Source: Staphylococcus pragensis (GTDB lineage Bacteria > Bacillota > Bacilli > Staphylococcales > Staphylococcaceae). From it: 64,000 nucleotides of DNA. The stretch covers positions 1 to 64,000 of the forward strand of contig NZ_SRPJ01000009.1 of the NCBI RefSeq assembly GCF_004785665.1. Reading direction: 5' to 3'. A program made the translations under genes and the position numbers. Below, one piece after another: positions 9,071-19,393 of this stretch (position 1 is its first letter; every line of letters begins with the position of its first letter). The notes under the pieces were generated by a model that was given only the letters and a program-made list of their open reading frames with translations, was not told the origin of the DNA and did not search any database.

Positions 9071-10533
9071 TTACACCAGCACTTTTTGTTGTAAATAACT
9101 ATCGACTGACTTAGCAACCGCACGTCCTTCTTTAATTGCCCATACAACTAAACTTTGACCTCGACGTGCATCTCCAGCCGCAAAAATCTTGTCTTGATTT
9201 GTACGATAGTCTTTATCATTTGCTACAATTCTATTAAATTTAGTAGCAATATCAAATTCTCTTGGCACTGTAGGTTCAATACCTTCAAATCCAATCGAAA
9301 GTAAGACTAAGTCGGCTGGCCAATGTCTTTCAGTACCATCCACAACTACCATGCCTTCAGGCGTTTCTTCTAATATTTGAGTATAAACTCCGCGGATATT
9401 ACCAATATGATCCACGTCATAACGCATAGTCTGAACGCCATAAGCACGTGGTTCTCTGCCGAAACGTGTTTCATATTCTTTATGCGCATAATCCATTTTG
9501 AAGACAGGTAAAGGAAGTGGCCATGATGTATTAGTTTTAAATGTAATTTCTTCTGGTGCTTTAGTATATTTGTTAAATTGTACAATCGACTTACAATTTT
9601 CACGTAATGCAGTTGCTACACAATCGGCGCCTGTATCTCCGCACCAATAATGATGACATTTTTATCTTTTGCCGTAATAGTGGCCTCTTTAATTTCACCA
9701 TTGAGCAGCTGTGTTTGTTCTGTAAGATAATCCATCGCAAAGTGAATGCCTTGTCCCATACGTCCTTCTAAAGGTAAATCGCGTGCTTTTTGAGCACCTG
9801 TGCATAAGATAATCGCATCAAATTGCGCTTCTAACTCGTCTTTTGATACATCTACCCCTATGTTCACATTCGTTTTAAATTTTATGCCCGCTTCTTCCAT
9901 TAAGGCAATACGTCGACGTACAACATCTTTATCTAACTTCATGTTAGGTATGCCATACATGAGTAATCCACCGGGCTCAGTAGCTTTTTCGAACACTGTA
10001 ACTTGATAGCCTATATAATTAAGTTCTTCAGCGGCCGCGAGTCCAGCCGGACCACTCCCTACAATAGCTACTTTTTGAGGTTTACGTTCTTTTGGATATT
10101 TTGGTTTGACCCATCCATGTTCAAACGCTTCATCTATAATTGTACGTTCAATCCCTTTAATTGCAATGGAATCACGGTTAATCTTCATTACACAAGAGTT
10201 CTCACATGGAGCCGGACAAACGCGTCCAGTGAAATCTGGAAAATTATTCGTTTCACTTAAACGTTCGTATGCCCCTTTAAAATCTTGATGATACACTAAA
10301 TCATTCCACTCCGGAATATAGTTACCAATAGGACACCCGATCGTTTCTCGACCAAAAGGAAGACCCGTTTGACAAAAAGGCGTTCCACAATCCATACAAC
10401 GTGCGCCCTGTATTGAGGCTTCTTCACGTGAAAAGCGCTGTTGAAATGCATCGTGATTTTTTAATCGATCAACAAGCGACAATTCGGATAACGACTGTTT
10501 CTCATATTTCATAAACCCTTTAAACTCGCCCAT
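9071..10533 (-). pseudogene. gltD: Glutamate synthase small subunit, frameshifted
   Basis: GltD supplies electrons from NADPH to GltB for glutamate synthesis. The N-terminal half (from 10533) has the paired cysteine clusters CMDCGTPFCQTG and CPAPCENSC and the FAD motif GSGPAGLAAAEEL. At the second nucleotide-binding motif the expected GGGDTG codons are short by one base (about 9640-9643: the plus strand reads CTCCGCACC where CTCCGCCACC would be in frame). The reading frame then ends at GAEIQAPIV. The rest of the protein, including the C-terminal AAGDARRGQSLVVWAI motif, continues intact in the next frame down to 9071. Either a recent single-base deletion or a sequence error. Translated as is, it yields 305 residues lacking the NADPH half. 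Confidence 0.9.
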
Positions 10534-10550
10534 AATTGCTCTTCCTCTCT

Positions 10551-13500
10551 TTAATAAATAACTGCCGGTTGTAAGTTCTGATCAATTGAAGTACCTTCAT
10601 CGTAGAAGGCAGCCAATTTCGCTTCCTCTTGTGGCAAACGACGACCTTGTAACTCGATTTTTTGCATCATTAACTCGTAATCTTTTGGAATGACTTTGAC
10701 TACTTTATCGGCTACATGTTCAAAATCTTGTAAAATAGCCGCTGCTTTAGTGCTTTGAGTAAAGTGATAATGTTCTTCTAACATCGTTTTCAATAAGTTT
10801 CTTTCTTCGTCATGACTGATTTTCTTAAAGGCTAATGTCGGCAATGCGTTAACGCGTTTGAATGTCTCAATATCACTTGGGAAAATGTAGCAGACGCCAC
10901 CGCTCATACCTTGTCCAAAGTTCTTACCAACATCTCCTAGTATGATGACATGGCCCCCAGTCATGTATTCCAAGCCATGGTCGCCAATACCTTCAACTAC
11001 AACGTCTACACCACTATTACGGATACAGAAACGTTCACCAGCTTTACCATTAATATAGGCTTTACCTTGTGAAGCACCATAGAAACTAACATTCCCTGCA
11101 ATAATTTCGTTCTCTCGGGCTTTATTAGGTGCTTTTACAAAAACAGTACCACCTGATAGCCCTTTACCTACATAGTCATTTGCATCACCAGTGTGATGAA
11201 TCAATAATCCTTTAGGGGCAAAGGCTGCCAAGCTTTGACCCGCATGACCTGTTGTTTCACCGATAATTGTATGTTCTGGTAAACCTTTACTACCGTGCTG
11301 TTGAGTAATATAACTACCTGTGATAACGCCCACATCACGTTGTTCATTATTTACAACATAATGTCCCTTAAATGCTTCTCCATTTTCAATACTTTGTTTA
11401 GCATCTTTATATAGATAATTTAAATCGAAACCAATATCTAAATGATGGTCTTGAGCGATTTGTTTCGAGTTTGGTCCATCTACTAAATGTAATAATTTAG
11501 TGACATCGAGTGATGCAGCTTTAGATTTGAAATGAATCTCACTAGAACGTTGTAATAAATCTGTTCGTCCCACTAAATCTTCGACCTTTTTCAAACCAAG
11601 AGAAGCTAAAACTTCTCTAAGTTCTTCTGCAATAAAATGCATAAAGTTGACTACATGGTCAGCTTTACCTCTGAATAAAGCTCTTAGGTCTTGGTTCTGA
11701 GTTGCAATACCTACCGGGCATGTATCGTTATGACATACGCGCATCATGATACAACCTAAAACGACAAGTGGTGCAGTAGCAAATCCAAATTCTTCTGCGC
11801 CTAATGCACAAGCTAAGGCTACATCTCTACCCGTTAGTAATTTACCATCTGTTTCTAAACGTACACGACTGCGCAAATCATTTAACTTCAATGTTTGATG
11901 TGTTTCAGCTAACCCTAGCTCCCACGGTAAACCAGCATGTTGAATACTTGTCTTAGGAGACGCACCAGTTCCACCATCATATCCACTTACTACAATTTTA
12001 TCTGCAAATGCTTTAGCTACCCCTGAAGCAATCGTTCCGATGCCTGTCTTAGATACAAGCTTCACGGCAATATCCGCTTCTTTATTCGCATTCTTCAAAT
12101 CGTGAATTAATTGTGCTAAGTCTTCAATCGAGTAAATATCATGGTGTGGGGGTGGTGAAATCAACCCGATTCCTGGCGTTGATCCACGTGTTTCAGCAAT
12201 CCATGGGTAAACTTTAGTGCCTGGCAATTGGCCACCTTCACCTGGTTTAGCACCTTGGGCTACTTTAATTTGTAATTCTTTCGCATGTTGTAAGTAATCA
12301 CTTGTAACACCGAAACGTCCAGAGGCTACTTGTTTAATCGCACTTGATAAATAACTACCATCCTCTTGAATTTCATAGCGTTTAGGGTTCTCTCCACCTT
12401 CACCACTATTACTTTTTCCGCCTAATCGGTTCATAGCTTTCGCTAATGTTTGATGCGCTTCTTCAGAAATTGAGCCATAACTCATTGCTCCTGTATTAAA
12501 ACGTTTAACGATAGATTCTACAGATTCCACTTCACTAATAGGAATAGAAGGTTGCGTCTTAAATTCTAATAAGTCGCGTAGGTGATCCTTTCTGTTGTCA
12601 TGAACTGCATTTGAAAAAGCTTTAAACTGTTCGTAATTATTCTCACGACACGCATGTTGTAACAAATGAATCGTTGTCGGATTAAACACATGATGTTGGC
12701 CTTGCTGACGCCATTGGAAAAGGCTTCCTGAGTCTAAATATTCACTATGACTACTTTGACGTGCTTTATTTTCTTCATCAATTTGTTCAATACTCAAGCC
12801 TGATAATTTAGATTGTGTTCCTGTAAAATAAGCATCAATGACTTCTTGAGAAAGACCTACTGCTTCAAAAATTTGAGCACCTTGATAACTTTGAACAGTA
12901 GAAATACCCATTTTAGCCATGACTTTAATGACACCTTCAGATAAAACATTCGTATAGGTTTCTACATTTTCAGAGATAGTACCTGTAAGATGTCCATTCT
13001 CCGATAAGTGCGCAATCGTTTGTTGTGCTAAATATGGAATCACCGCATTGGCACCATAGCCTAGTAAACAAGCGACATGATGAACTTCACGTGTTTCACC
13101 AGATAAAGCGACTAAACTCGTATTCATACGTAAATCTTCTCTAATCAATAGTTGATGAATATGGCTGATTGCTAATAACATTGGTATCGCATAACGTTGA
13201 CCTTCAACTTCTGTTTTACTCTCTGTTTCAATGAGATAACTATCATCAAGAACTAGAATCGTGTAACCTTCACGTGTTGCTTGAATGGCGGCTTTACCTA
13301 AACGTTGTAATGCCTCTTCAAGACTACCATGATATAACGTTGATAAATGTTTCACGTCAAACTTGCTTTGTTTAATCTTCTCTAATTGACTCAACGTCAA
13401 CACAGGTTTAGATAATTGAATGCGATTAAGCACAGAAGGATTCGGTTGTAATAAGTTTCCTTCTCCTCCTAAATAAGAAAGTTCACTTGTGACTATCTTT

Positions 13501-15068
13501 TCACGATACGCATCAATTGGCGGATTAGTTACTTGTGCAAACAATTGCTTAAAGTAATTAAATAATGATTCAGGGCGCTCATTTAGTACTGCGAGTGGTG
13601 AATCATAGCCCATCGCACCAATTGGATCCTTTTTGCCTGCCACTAACGCAGTCATATATTTATAAATATCTTCTTTAGTATAACCAAACTGTTTTTGTAA
13701 TCGAAATAGTGTAGATGGTTCTAATAAACGACGGTGATACTTTACATCATCCAACCCTAAATCAACTTTATAATTTTCAAGCCATGTTTGATATGGGTGC
13801 TGACTCGCTATACGTGCTTTCAACTCGTTATTATCGATGACTTTATTAGCTTTGAAATCTACAAGTAGCAATTTTCCTGGATTTAATTGTCCTTTAAAAG
13901 CAACATTTTCCTCAGGCACATCGATGACACCCACTTCAGAAGAAAATACAATAAAGTTATCTTTAGTGATCGTGTAACGACCAGGACGTAAACCATTACG
14001 GTCAGTTAGCGCACCAATTTTATCACCATTACAGAATGAGATCATTGTCGGTCCATCCCATGGCTCCATTAAATAACTATAGAATTCATAAAACGCACGC
14101 ACATTTTTATCGTTTGCTTTGTTATATAACCATGGTTCTGGAATTAACAACATTGCTACTTCTTTAGGTTCCATTGCTAATGTTAAGAATTCTAACGCAT
14201 TATCTACAATGGCTGAGTCACTACCATCCTCATCCACAATCTTTTGAATTTTATAACTTTCTTCTCCAAACAATGTATGAATTAATTTGCGTTGACGCGC
14301 ACGCATCCAATTGACATTGCCTTTTATCGTATTAATTTCTCCATTATGCATCAACATACGGTTCGGATGGGCACGTTTCCAACTTGGAAATGTATTCGTA
14401 CTAAATCTTGAATGAACTAACCCTAGCTTTGATTTATAATCTTCATTATTTAGATCTAAATAAAACTTTTTAATTTGATCTGAACGCAGCCATCCTTTAT
14501 ACACAATCGTTTTATGAGATAAACTTGTGAAATAAAGTGTTAACTTTTGTGATTCTGCGTATTGTTCAATTTGCTTTCTTGCTAGGAAAAGCTGTTTCAC
14601 AGCTGTTTTATGTGAGTTTAAATTGATAAAGATTTGTTGAATATAAGGCATAGTTGCCACAACATGCGGGGCAATAGCTTGAGTATCAACGGGTACATCT
14701 CTATAGCCGATAACACTTAGACCTTCTTGATCAATAATTTGATTAAATATTGTTTCATGTGATGTGCCAGCAATTTTTTGATTAGAGAAAAAAAGACCTA
14801 CCGCATATTCCCCTTCATTAAGTAAGTCAAAGTCGCTATATTTTTTGAAAAATTCAAACGGAATTTCTGTCATAATACCTGCACCATCTCCAGTAACTCC
14901 GTCTGCCCCAACGCCCCCACGATGATCTAATCGTCGCAACATTTCTAAAGACTTTTCAATAATGTCATGAGACCTTACATTATTCATATTGGCGTAAAAA
15001 CCGATACCACATGCATCATGTTCCTCACGGAAATCATACAACCCTCTTTTTAATCTATGTTCAAACAC
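10551..15068 (-). CDS. gltB: Glutamate synthase large subunit
   Basis: GltB makes two glutamates from glutamine and 2-oxoglutarate. It has an N-terminal class II glutamine amidotransferase domain that starts with the catalytic cysteine after a short propeptide (EEHDACGIGFYAN, about C20). Then come a central domain, an FMN/2-oxoglutarate TIM barrel (MSYGSISEEAH, GGTGASPKTS), a 3Fe-4S cluster motif GCIMMRVCHNDTCPVG, and a C-terminal glycine-rich beta-helix (GGxxxGxxxGG repeats). About 1505 residues is the standard length. The GTG start before FEHRLKR fits AAAAGGAG best. A GTG nine bases upstream overlaps that site. gltD follows 17 bases downstream. Confidence 0.97.
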   Translation of the reverse strand: MFEHRLKRGLYDFREEHDACGIGFYANMNNVRSHDIIEKSLEMLRRLDHRGGVGADGVTGDGAGIMTEIPFEFFKKYSDFDLLNEGEYAVGLFFSNQKIAGTSHETIFNQIIDQEGLSVIGYRDVPVDTQAIAPHVVATMPYIQQIFINLNSHKTAVKQLFLARKQIEQYAESQKLTLYFTSLSHKTIVYKGWLRSDQIKKFYLDLNNEDYKSKLGLVHSRFSTNTFPSWKRAHPNRMLMHNGEINTIKGNVNWMRARQRKLIHTLFGEESYKIQKIVDEDGSDSAIVDNALEFLTLAMEPKEVAMLLIPEPWLYNKANDKNVRAFYEFYSYLMEPWDGPTMISFCNGDKIGALTDRNGLRPGRYTITKDNFIVFSSEVGVIDVPEENVAFKGQLNPGKLLLVDFKANKVIDNNELKARIASQHPYQTWLENYKVDLGLDDVKYHRRLLEPSTLFRLQKQFGYTKEDIYKYMTALVAGKKDPIGAMGYDSPLAVLNERPESLFNYFKQLFAQVTNPPIDAYREKIVTSELSYLGGEGNLLQPNPSVLNRIQLSKPVLTLSQLEKIKQSKFDVKHLSTLYHGSLEEALQRLGKAAIQATREGYTILVLDDSYLIETESKTEVEGQRYAIPMLLAISHIHQLLIREDLRMNTSLVALSGETREVHHVACLLGYGANAVIPYLAQQTIAHLSENGHLTGTISENVETYTNVLSEGVIKVMAKMGISTVQSYQGAQIFEAVGLSQEVIDAYFTGTQSKLSGLSIEQIDEENKARQSSHSEYLDSGSLFQWRQQGQHHVFNPTTIHLLQHACRENNYEQFKAFSNAVHDNRKDHLRDLLEFKTQPSIPISEVESVESIVKRFNTGAMSYGSISEEAHQTLAKAMNRLGGKSNSGEGGENPKRYEIQEDGSYLSSAIKQVASGRFGVTSDYLQHAKELQIKVAQGAKPGEGGQLPGTKVYPWIAETRGSTPGIGLISPPPHHDIYSIEDLAQLIHDLKNANKEADIAVKLVSKTGIGTIASGVAKAFADKIVVSGYDGGTGASPKTSIQHAGLPWELGLAETHQTLKLNDLRSRVRLETDGKLLTGRDVALACALGAEEFGFATAPLVVLGCIMMRVCHNDTCPVGIATQNQDLRALFRGKADHVVNFMHFIAEELREVLASLGLKKVEDLVGRTDLLQRSSEIHFKSKAASLDVTKLLHLVDGPNSKQIAQDHHLDIGFDLNYLYKDAKQSIENGEAFKGHYVVNNEQRDVGVITGSYITQQHGSKGLPEHTIIGETTGHAGQSLAAFAPKGLLIHHTGDANDYVGKGLSGGTVFVKAPNKARENEIIAGNVSFYGASQGKAYINGKAGERFCIRNSGVDVVVEGIGDHGLEYMTGGHVIILGDVGKNFGQGMSGGVCYIFPSDIETFKRVNALPTLAFKKISHDEERNLLKTMLEEHYHFTQSTKAAAILQDFEHVADKVVKVIPKDYELMMQKIELQGRRLPQEEAKLAAFYDEGTSIDQNLQPAVIY

Positions 15069-15228
15069 GATGCCCACTCCTTTTGAGAATTTTCAGAAAA
15101 TTTACTGTTAATAATAATTAATATAATGTAAAATATTTATCTGAACAATATATTAATTAGATGATACCGTTCTAAAAATAGATGAATGATACCACGATAA
15201 TAAGCACTATTGAAAGCGAGGGAACGTG
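15069..15228. promoter_or_regulatory. gltB-gltC divergent control region
   Basis: This ~160-base AT-rich interval separates gltB from its activator gene. GATGATACC (about 15160-15168) recurs as AATGATACC (about 15185-15193), 25 bases apart, a spacing that suits a LysR-type tetramer on one DNA face. These are candidate GltC sites. No strong consensus promoter stands out. Confidence 0.45.
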
Positions 15229-16116
15229 TTGGAGATTAAACAACTTAAATATTTCGTTGAAGTCGCAAAACGTGAACATATTTCTGAAGCAGCTTTAGAG
15301 TTGAATATTGCTCAATCTGCTATAAGTAGACAAATTACCTTATTAGAGCAGGAGTTACAAGTGACCCTATTTAATAGACAAGGACGTAATATCCATCTAA
15401 CCTCTCAGGGCAAAGCTTTATTAACTCAAGCTACTCAAATTTTAGGACAATTAGATGAAACTGTTGCCCTTTTCCAAAAAGAAAAACTTAAAAATGCACA
15501 TATTATTAATGTCGGATTTGAAGAAAGTTATATTTCGAAGATGATTACGTCTCTCATTCAATCATTTGAGCAAAATTATGAGAGCATGGTGATGCCATCA
15601 TTAATGACAACATCAGAAATTATAGAGAAGGTTCATACAGGGGCATTAGATATAGGATTAGTTGAGATAACTCCAGAATTACAACAAGATAGACGTTTAT
15701 CATTGAAACCTTTATTTGAAGAAACATATCATATATATGTGCCAAAAGATGATGCGGTGGCCTTAGCAACTCAGCCACCTCTCTCTCAATTTGAGAAACA
15801 CGAGTTATATACATTGACGTCGCTTGCCCCTAGCATAGAGCGTAAATTAAAAAACACTTTAAAAACGTCTCCTATTATTGTAGGAACAGAATTATTAGCG
15901 CAATACTTATTAAAGCAAAGACGAGGATATGTCATAGTTCCTGACTATGTAACGCTTAATAATGCTAATCAAGACATATATAATATTTCGCTAGCCCATA
16001 CAGAGCTAAAACGTTCATTTTGCGCTATCTCAAAAAAAGATAATAAGAAAATAGATGTGCTTAATTTACTGAATTTAATACAACAACTATTAAGTAAAAT
16101 ATCAACCTATCATTAA
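15229..16116 (+). CDS. gltC: LysR-type transcriptional activator GltC
   Basis: GltC activates gltBD in Bacillus according to carbon and nitrogen status. The N-terminal helix-turn-helix (about residues 1-60: KREHISEAALELNIAQSAISRQI) matches the GltC pattern, followed by a substrate-binding domain. About 295 residues is usual. The gene diverges from gltB, which supports the name. The start is uncertain between GTG at 15226 and TTG at 15229. The TTG gives MEIKQLKYF, which aligns with Bacillus GltC, and has better spacing to GAGGGA. Confidence 0.92.
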   Translation: MEIKQLKYFVEVAKREHISEAALELNIAQSAISRQITLLEQELQVTLFNRQGRNIHLTSQGKALLTQATQILGQLDETVALFQKEKLKNAHIINVGFEESYISKMITSLIQSFEQNYESMVMPSLMTTSEIIEKVHTGALDIGLVEITPELQQDRRLSLKPLFEETYHIYVPKDDAVALATQPPLSQFEKHELYTLTSLAPSIERKLKNTLKTSPIIVGTELLAQYLLKQRRGYVIVPDYVTLNNANQDIYNISLAHTELKRSFCAISKKDNKKIDVLNLLNLIQQLLSKISTYH

Positions 16117-16195
16117 AGATTAGCCTTAAATAAAGGTATGTTCATCAACCAGAACTGAAGCTGATTAAAAATCTGTAAATCAAAATAGTTACTAT

Positions 16196-16224
16196 TTGAA
16201 CAATCTTTTATGGAGGCGTATAAT
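16196..16224 (+). promoter_or_regulatory. Promoter of the yibE-yibF pair
   Basis: TTGAAC (16196-16201) and TATAAT (16219-16224) have a 17-base spacer and lie 53 bases before the yibE start. Confidence 0.65.
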
Positions 16225-16276
16225 CACTCTGTCATAATAAAGGATAGAAATAAAAAATGAACGAGGTTTATGATTT

Positions 16277-17401
16277 ATGAATATAAAGAAACAAACACCA
16301 TTACAACGGCGCGTTCTTAATTGGATAACGCTTATCATCACTATTGTAATGATAGCTTTGTTTGTCTTTACATTTTTTAACGCGTCTTTTTATCACACAC
16401 CTATCGGTAAAATCACGCAAGTTGAAACAAGCAAAGCACAAAAAATAACAGACGAACAACACAACTCTGACTTAAAATACAAACAGCATTTAACATTAAC
16501 CATACTCAACGGTCAATTTAAAAATGCGACCACAACTATTGATAACACATATGTAAAATCTCAAGCAGATACTGAACATTTCAGTAAAAATGACAAAGTA
16601 TTATTGCATATTCAAAAAAGTCCTAAAGATGCGACCATATTAGAGAAAAAGCGCGATAGTCTGACTGTCGCTATTGTAGGCATTTTTATCATAACGTTGC
16701 TTCTAGTAGGAAGACACGTGGGACTTCAATCCATCTTATCATTAATATTTAATACGATTGCAATCATTTCAGCGATAGCAATTCATAACGCACTGACATC
16801 TACAAATTTATTTTTATTAATGAGTATTGCGGTCATTCTTTCTACAATCGTTACATTGTTATTAGTGACCGGTTGGCACATGCGTACATGGATTACAGCA
16901 CTTAGTACGTTATTAGGTACATTTTTATGTATCGGTATTACAGAATTAGTGATTCAACTTACGGGTGGTTCGGGCATAAAATATGAAACAATGAGCTTTT
17001 TAACCTTACCTCCTAAAGATGTATTTATGGCTTCCGTATTGATCGGCTCATTAGGCGCTGTTATGGATGTAGCCATTACTATCTCTAGTGGTATGTATGA
17101 AATCGTTCAGCGTACACCTGACATCACTACATCTCGTTTAGCATTAGCAGGGCGTAATATCGGCCAAGATATCATGGGGACAATGACCAATATTTTACTT
17201 TTCTCTTATTTATCCGGCAGTTTAGCCATGTTTTTAATTTATTTAAAAAATGCTAATACGTTTACCTATACGATTTCAATGAATTGGTCGTTAGAAATAG
17301 CCCGCGCGCTAACGGGAGGCATCGGTATAGTATTAACGATTCCAATCACTATTGGCCTTATGGTGCTATGGGTTAAAAGAAGGGGTGTGATGACACGATG
17401 A
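16277..17401 (+). CDS. YibE/F-like membrane protein
   Basis: A 374-residue integral membrane protein of the YibE/F family, whose function is not established (some members are linked to export of small molecules). There is one hydrophobic segment near residues 20-35, then an extracytoplasmic soluble domain (about 45-130), then about seven hydrophobic segments. The family motif region SLGAVMDVAITISSGMYEI lies near residue 260. Its stop overlaps the next gene by four bases (ATGA), so the two are translationally coupled and probably form one complex. Confidence 0.85.
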   Translation: MNIKKQTPLQRRVLNWITLIITIVMIALFVFTFFNASFYHTPIGKITQVETSKAQKITDEQHNSDLKYKQHLTLTILNGQFKNATTTIDNTYVKSQADTEHFSKNDKVLLHIQKSPKDATILEKKRDSLTVAIVGIFIITLLLVGRHVGLQSILSLIFNTIAIISAIAIHNALTSTNLFLLMSIAVILSTIVTLLLVTGWHMRTWITALSTLLGTFLCIGITELVIQLTGGSGIKYETMSFLTLPPKDVFMASVLIGSLGAVMDVAITISSGMYEIVQRTPDITTSRLALAGRNIGQDIMGTMTNILLFSYLSGSLAMFLIYLKNANTFTYTISMNWSLEIARALTGGIGIVLTIPITIGLMVLWVKRRGVMTR

Positions 17402-18213
17402 ATGCAATTTTTATACTCGCACTTATCTTATTTGCACTAATGATTATCTTCGGAGGTAAAAAAGGGGTAGTTTCTTACTTAACACTGTTTTTAAACTTTA
17501 TTATTTTAATCATTAGTATTGTGTTCATTATGTTTGGTACCCCTATTTATTTAGTCTCATTCATTTTTTGCCTTATTATAGCAGCTTGCAATCTATTTAT
17601 TTTAAATAGTTATAATACTAAGACAAAAGCTGCATTTATAGGTACCATTGCTACCACTATTATTTTAATTATCGGTATCTATTTATCGGTTAAACTAGGT
17701 CACTTACAAGGTTTTGCGACTGAGCAACAAGATGAAACGTATATTTTTTCAATGAATATTGGCATTGATATGGTCCAATTTTCAGTATTCACTATCATTC
17801 TTGCAGTTATTGCTGCAGTTATCGATTTAACGATTACCATCAGTTCACCGATCTATGAACTCAATGCTACGAATCCTAACTTAACTCGTAAGGAATTATT
17901 TCAATCAGGTATGCGTGTAGGTCGAGAAATTCTTGCTACTTCGGCAAATACGATTTATTTAGCATTCTTTGGCGGTCAGCTAACTTTATTCTTCTGGTTC
18001 TTCCAACTTCATTACTCGTTTGGACATATTATTAACTCGAAGATTTTCGCCCAAGAATTCATTTCTATTTTATTGGGTGGCATTGCCGTAGCCCTCAGTA
18101 TTCCAATTACAGCGTGGATAACCGCGATGTTGATTAAACACCCTAAGTTTAATCATTCATCATCTTCTGATACGTCTTCTCTTGAAAATGAAGCACCAAT
18201 TGAACGTGATTAA
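17398..18213 (+). CDS. YibE/F-like membrane protein, second subunit
   Basis: A 271-residue paralogue-like partner of the preceding gene, with about seven hydrophobic segments. It shares the core motif (AVIDLTITISSPIYEL here, MDVAITISSGMYEI upstream) and the later REI-AT-ANTI segment. It lacks the large extracytoplasmic N-terminal domain. The four-base overlap and shared motif suggest a heteromeric membrane complex. The substrate is unknown. The C-terminus is a short Ser/Glu-rich cytoplasmic tail. Confidence 0.85.
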   Translation: MNAIFILALILFALMIIFGGKKGVVSYLTLFLNFIILIISIVFIMFGTPIYLVSFIFCLIIAACNLFILNSYNTKTKAAFIGTIATTIILIIGIYLSVKLGHLQGFATEQQDETYIFSMNIGIDMVQFSVFTIILAVIAAVIDLTITISSPIYELNATNPNLTRKELFQSGMRVGREILATSANTIYLAFFGGQLTLFFWFFQLHYSFGHIINSKIFAQEFISILLGGIAVALSIPITAWITAMLIKHPKFNHSSSSDTSSLENEAPIERD

Positions 18214-18220
18214 GATATAC

Positions 18221-18268
18221 AAACGTAAGCATCCTACCATTCTCAAACATTGTAGTGACGCTTACGTT
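18221..18268. terminator. Bidirectional terminator
   Basis: AAACGTAAGC and GCTTACGTTT are 10-bp arms between the convergent yibF-like and acetyltransferase genes. The right arm includes the stop codon of the minus-strand gene. Confidence 0.7.
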
Positions 18269-18735
18269 TTATTTATTTTATAGCTCATGATATAGACTGG
18301 CCTACCTTCTAAAGAAGCATCACCAGTATAATTGTATCCTGCGTTCTCATATAACCTCATTGCTTTATGATTGTCAGTATTGACTGTAAGTACAATTTCA
18401 TTCATGATTGGAAATTCTTGTTCGATGAAATGAGGTAATGCGTCAATAATTGATTTTCCAATACCCTGGCCTCTATGTTTCGCATCCACACTAAAAGAAC
18501 GAAAGAATATCGCCTGGGGATTATCACTATACGGGATAACACCACGACCTTCATGCAAAGTGAAATACGCCACACATCTGTCATTTTGCGTAACAATAAT
18601 TGGATGCCTTTCACTATCCTCTTGAGCTAATTCAATATTATGCAATGGAGTTTTTGTAAATTTTCTATCTTCCTTAAGTACTTCAAATGATTCAATCCAT
18701 TTAATATCATTATTTGTAAAACGTCGAATTTGCAT
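18262..18735 (-). CDS. GNAT family N-acetyltransferase
   Basis: A 157-residue GCN5-type acetyltransferase starting MQIRRFTNND, with TAGGAGAAAAA upstream. The acetyl-CoA loop is KHRGQGIGKSIIDAL (R/Q-x-x-G-x-G pattern), and the closing segment is MRLYENAGYNYTGD. The start lies seven bases after the Nudix gene stop, so the two are one operon. The substrate is unknown. A longer N-terminus (MKHFRQESRRK) would overlap the Nudix gene and has no better ribosome site. Confidence 0.88.
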   Translation of the reverse strand: MQIRRFTNNDIKWIESFEVLKEDRKFTKTPLHNIELAQEDSERHPIIVTQNDRCVAYFTLHEGRGVIPYSDNPQAIFFRSFSVDAKHRGQGIGKSIIDALPHFIEQEFPIMNEIVLTVNTDNHKAMRLYENAGYNYTGDASLEGRPVYIMSYKINKT

Positions 18736-18742
18736 TTTTCTC

Positions 18743-19132
18743 CTACTTTCTTGTCGAAAATGTTTCAATCCATTTAATTACAGCAGGTGCTATTAATGAC
18801 GTATCAGCTTTATCAAACCACTTAATATCAGTGATTTCATTATCAATTGTCACTTGATCCCAATCAATATCTACGTTAACTTTAAAGCCATTCAATTCAG
18901 TTAACATATCGGGTTGAGGATAAGCCTCTCCTACAACTGTACCTATATAAGTGAAATCACTTTGTGATAAGTCTAAACTTAGTTCTTCCCTTACCTCTCT
19001 TTGAATAGCATCAAGTAAGGTTTCACCTTCATCAATCTTGCCTCCAGGAAAATAATACTTCTCTCTGTTACGTACTTGCACTAATAAAATTTTGTCCTCT
19101 GTTTCTTCAACTAGACACACACATTTAATCAT
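18743..19132 (-). CDS. Nudix hydrolase
   Basis: A 129-residue Nudix domain protein, a family that cleaves nucleoside diphosphates linked to another moiety. The Nudix box runs from GGKIDEGETLLDAI through REVREELSL and contains all the G, RE and EE positions. It precedes the acetyltransferase gene by seven bases. The exact substrate (oxidised nucleotides, NDP-sugars or others) cannot be read from this sequence. Confidence 0.92.
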   Translation of the reverse strand: MIKCVCLVEETEDKILLVQVRNREKYYFPGGKIDEGETLLDAIQREVREELSLDLSQSDFTYIGTVVGEAYPQPDMLTELNGFKVNVDIDWDQVTIDNEITDIKWFDKADTSLIAPAVIKWIETFSTRK

Positions 19133-19393
19133 AGGATATTATTCCTCCATTTATAGCTTTACACTTCAAAAAAATAACACAATTTAGTATGATGTTAACA
19201 TATAATAGTAAAGAAGGTCGGGACAAAAGCGCTTAGGATTTGAGCAGAACCGAACGGTGAGCAAAATTGTTTCTCAAATTTTGTCGAATCGTGAGAGTGT
19301 CTGCCGAAAATTCTGCTTTCGGGACGCCGTTAAGCGATTTCCCAGAGCCTCAAAGCTTTTATCCAGATTCTAACGTTTCGGAGGGTATTATTC
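19133..19393 (+). other. GC-richer intergenic region, possible structured leader
   Basis: Between the Nudix gene and a small membrane protein lies ~260 bases. The right ~170 bases (about 19215-19385) are clearly less AT-rich than the surroundings. They contain short self-complementary strings such as GCAGAATTTTCGGCAG-type pairs around 19303-19320. It opens with GTCGGGACAAAAGC, similar to short intergenic motifs common in staphylococci. It could be a dispersed repeat or a structured 5' leader. No ORF or tRNA is evident. Confidence 0.4.
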
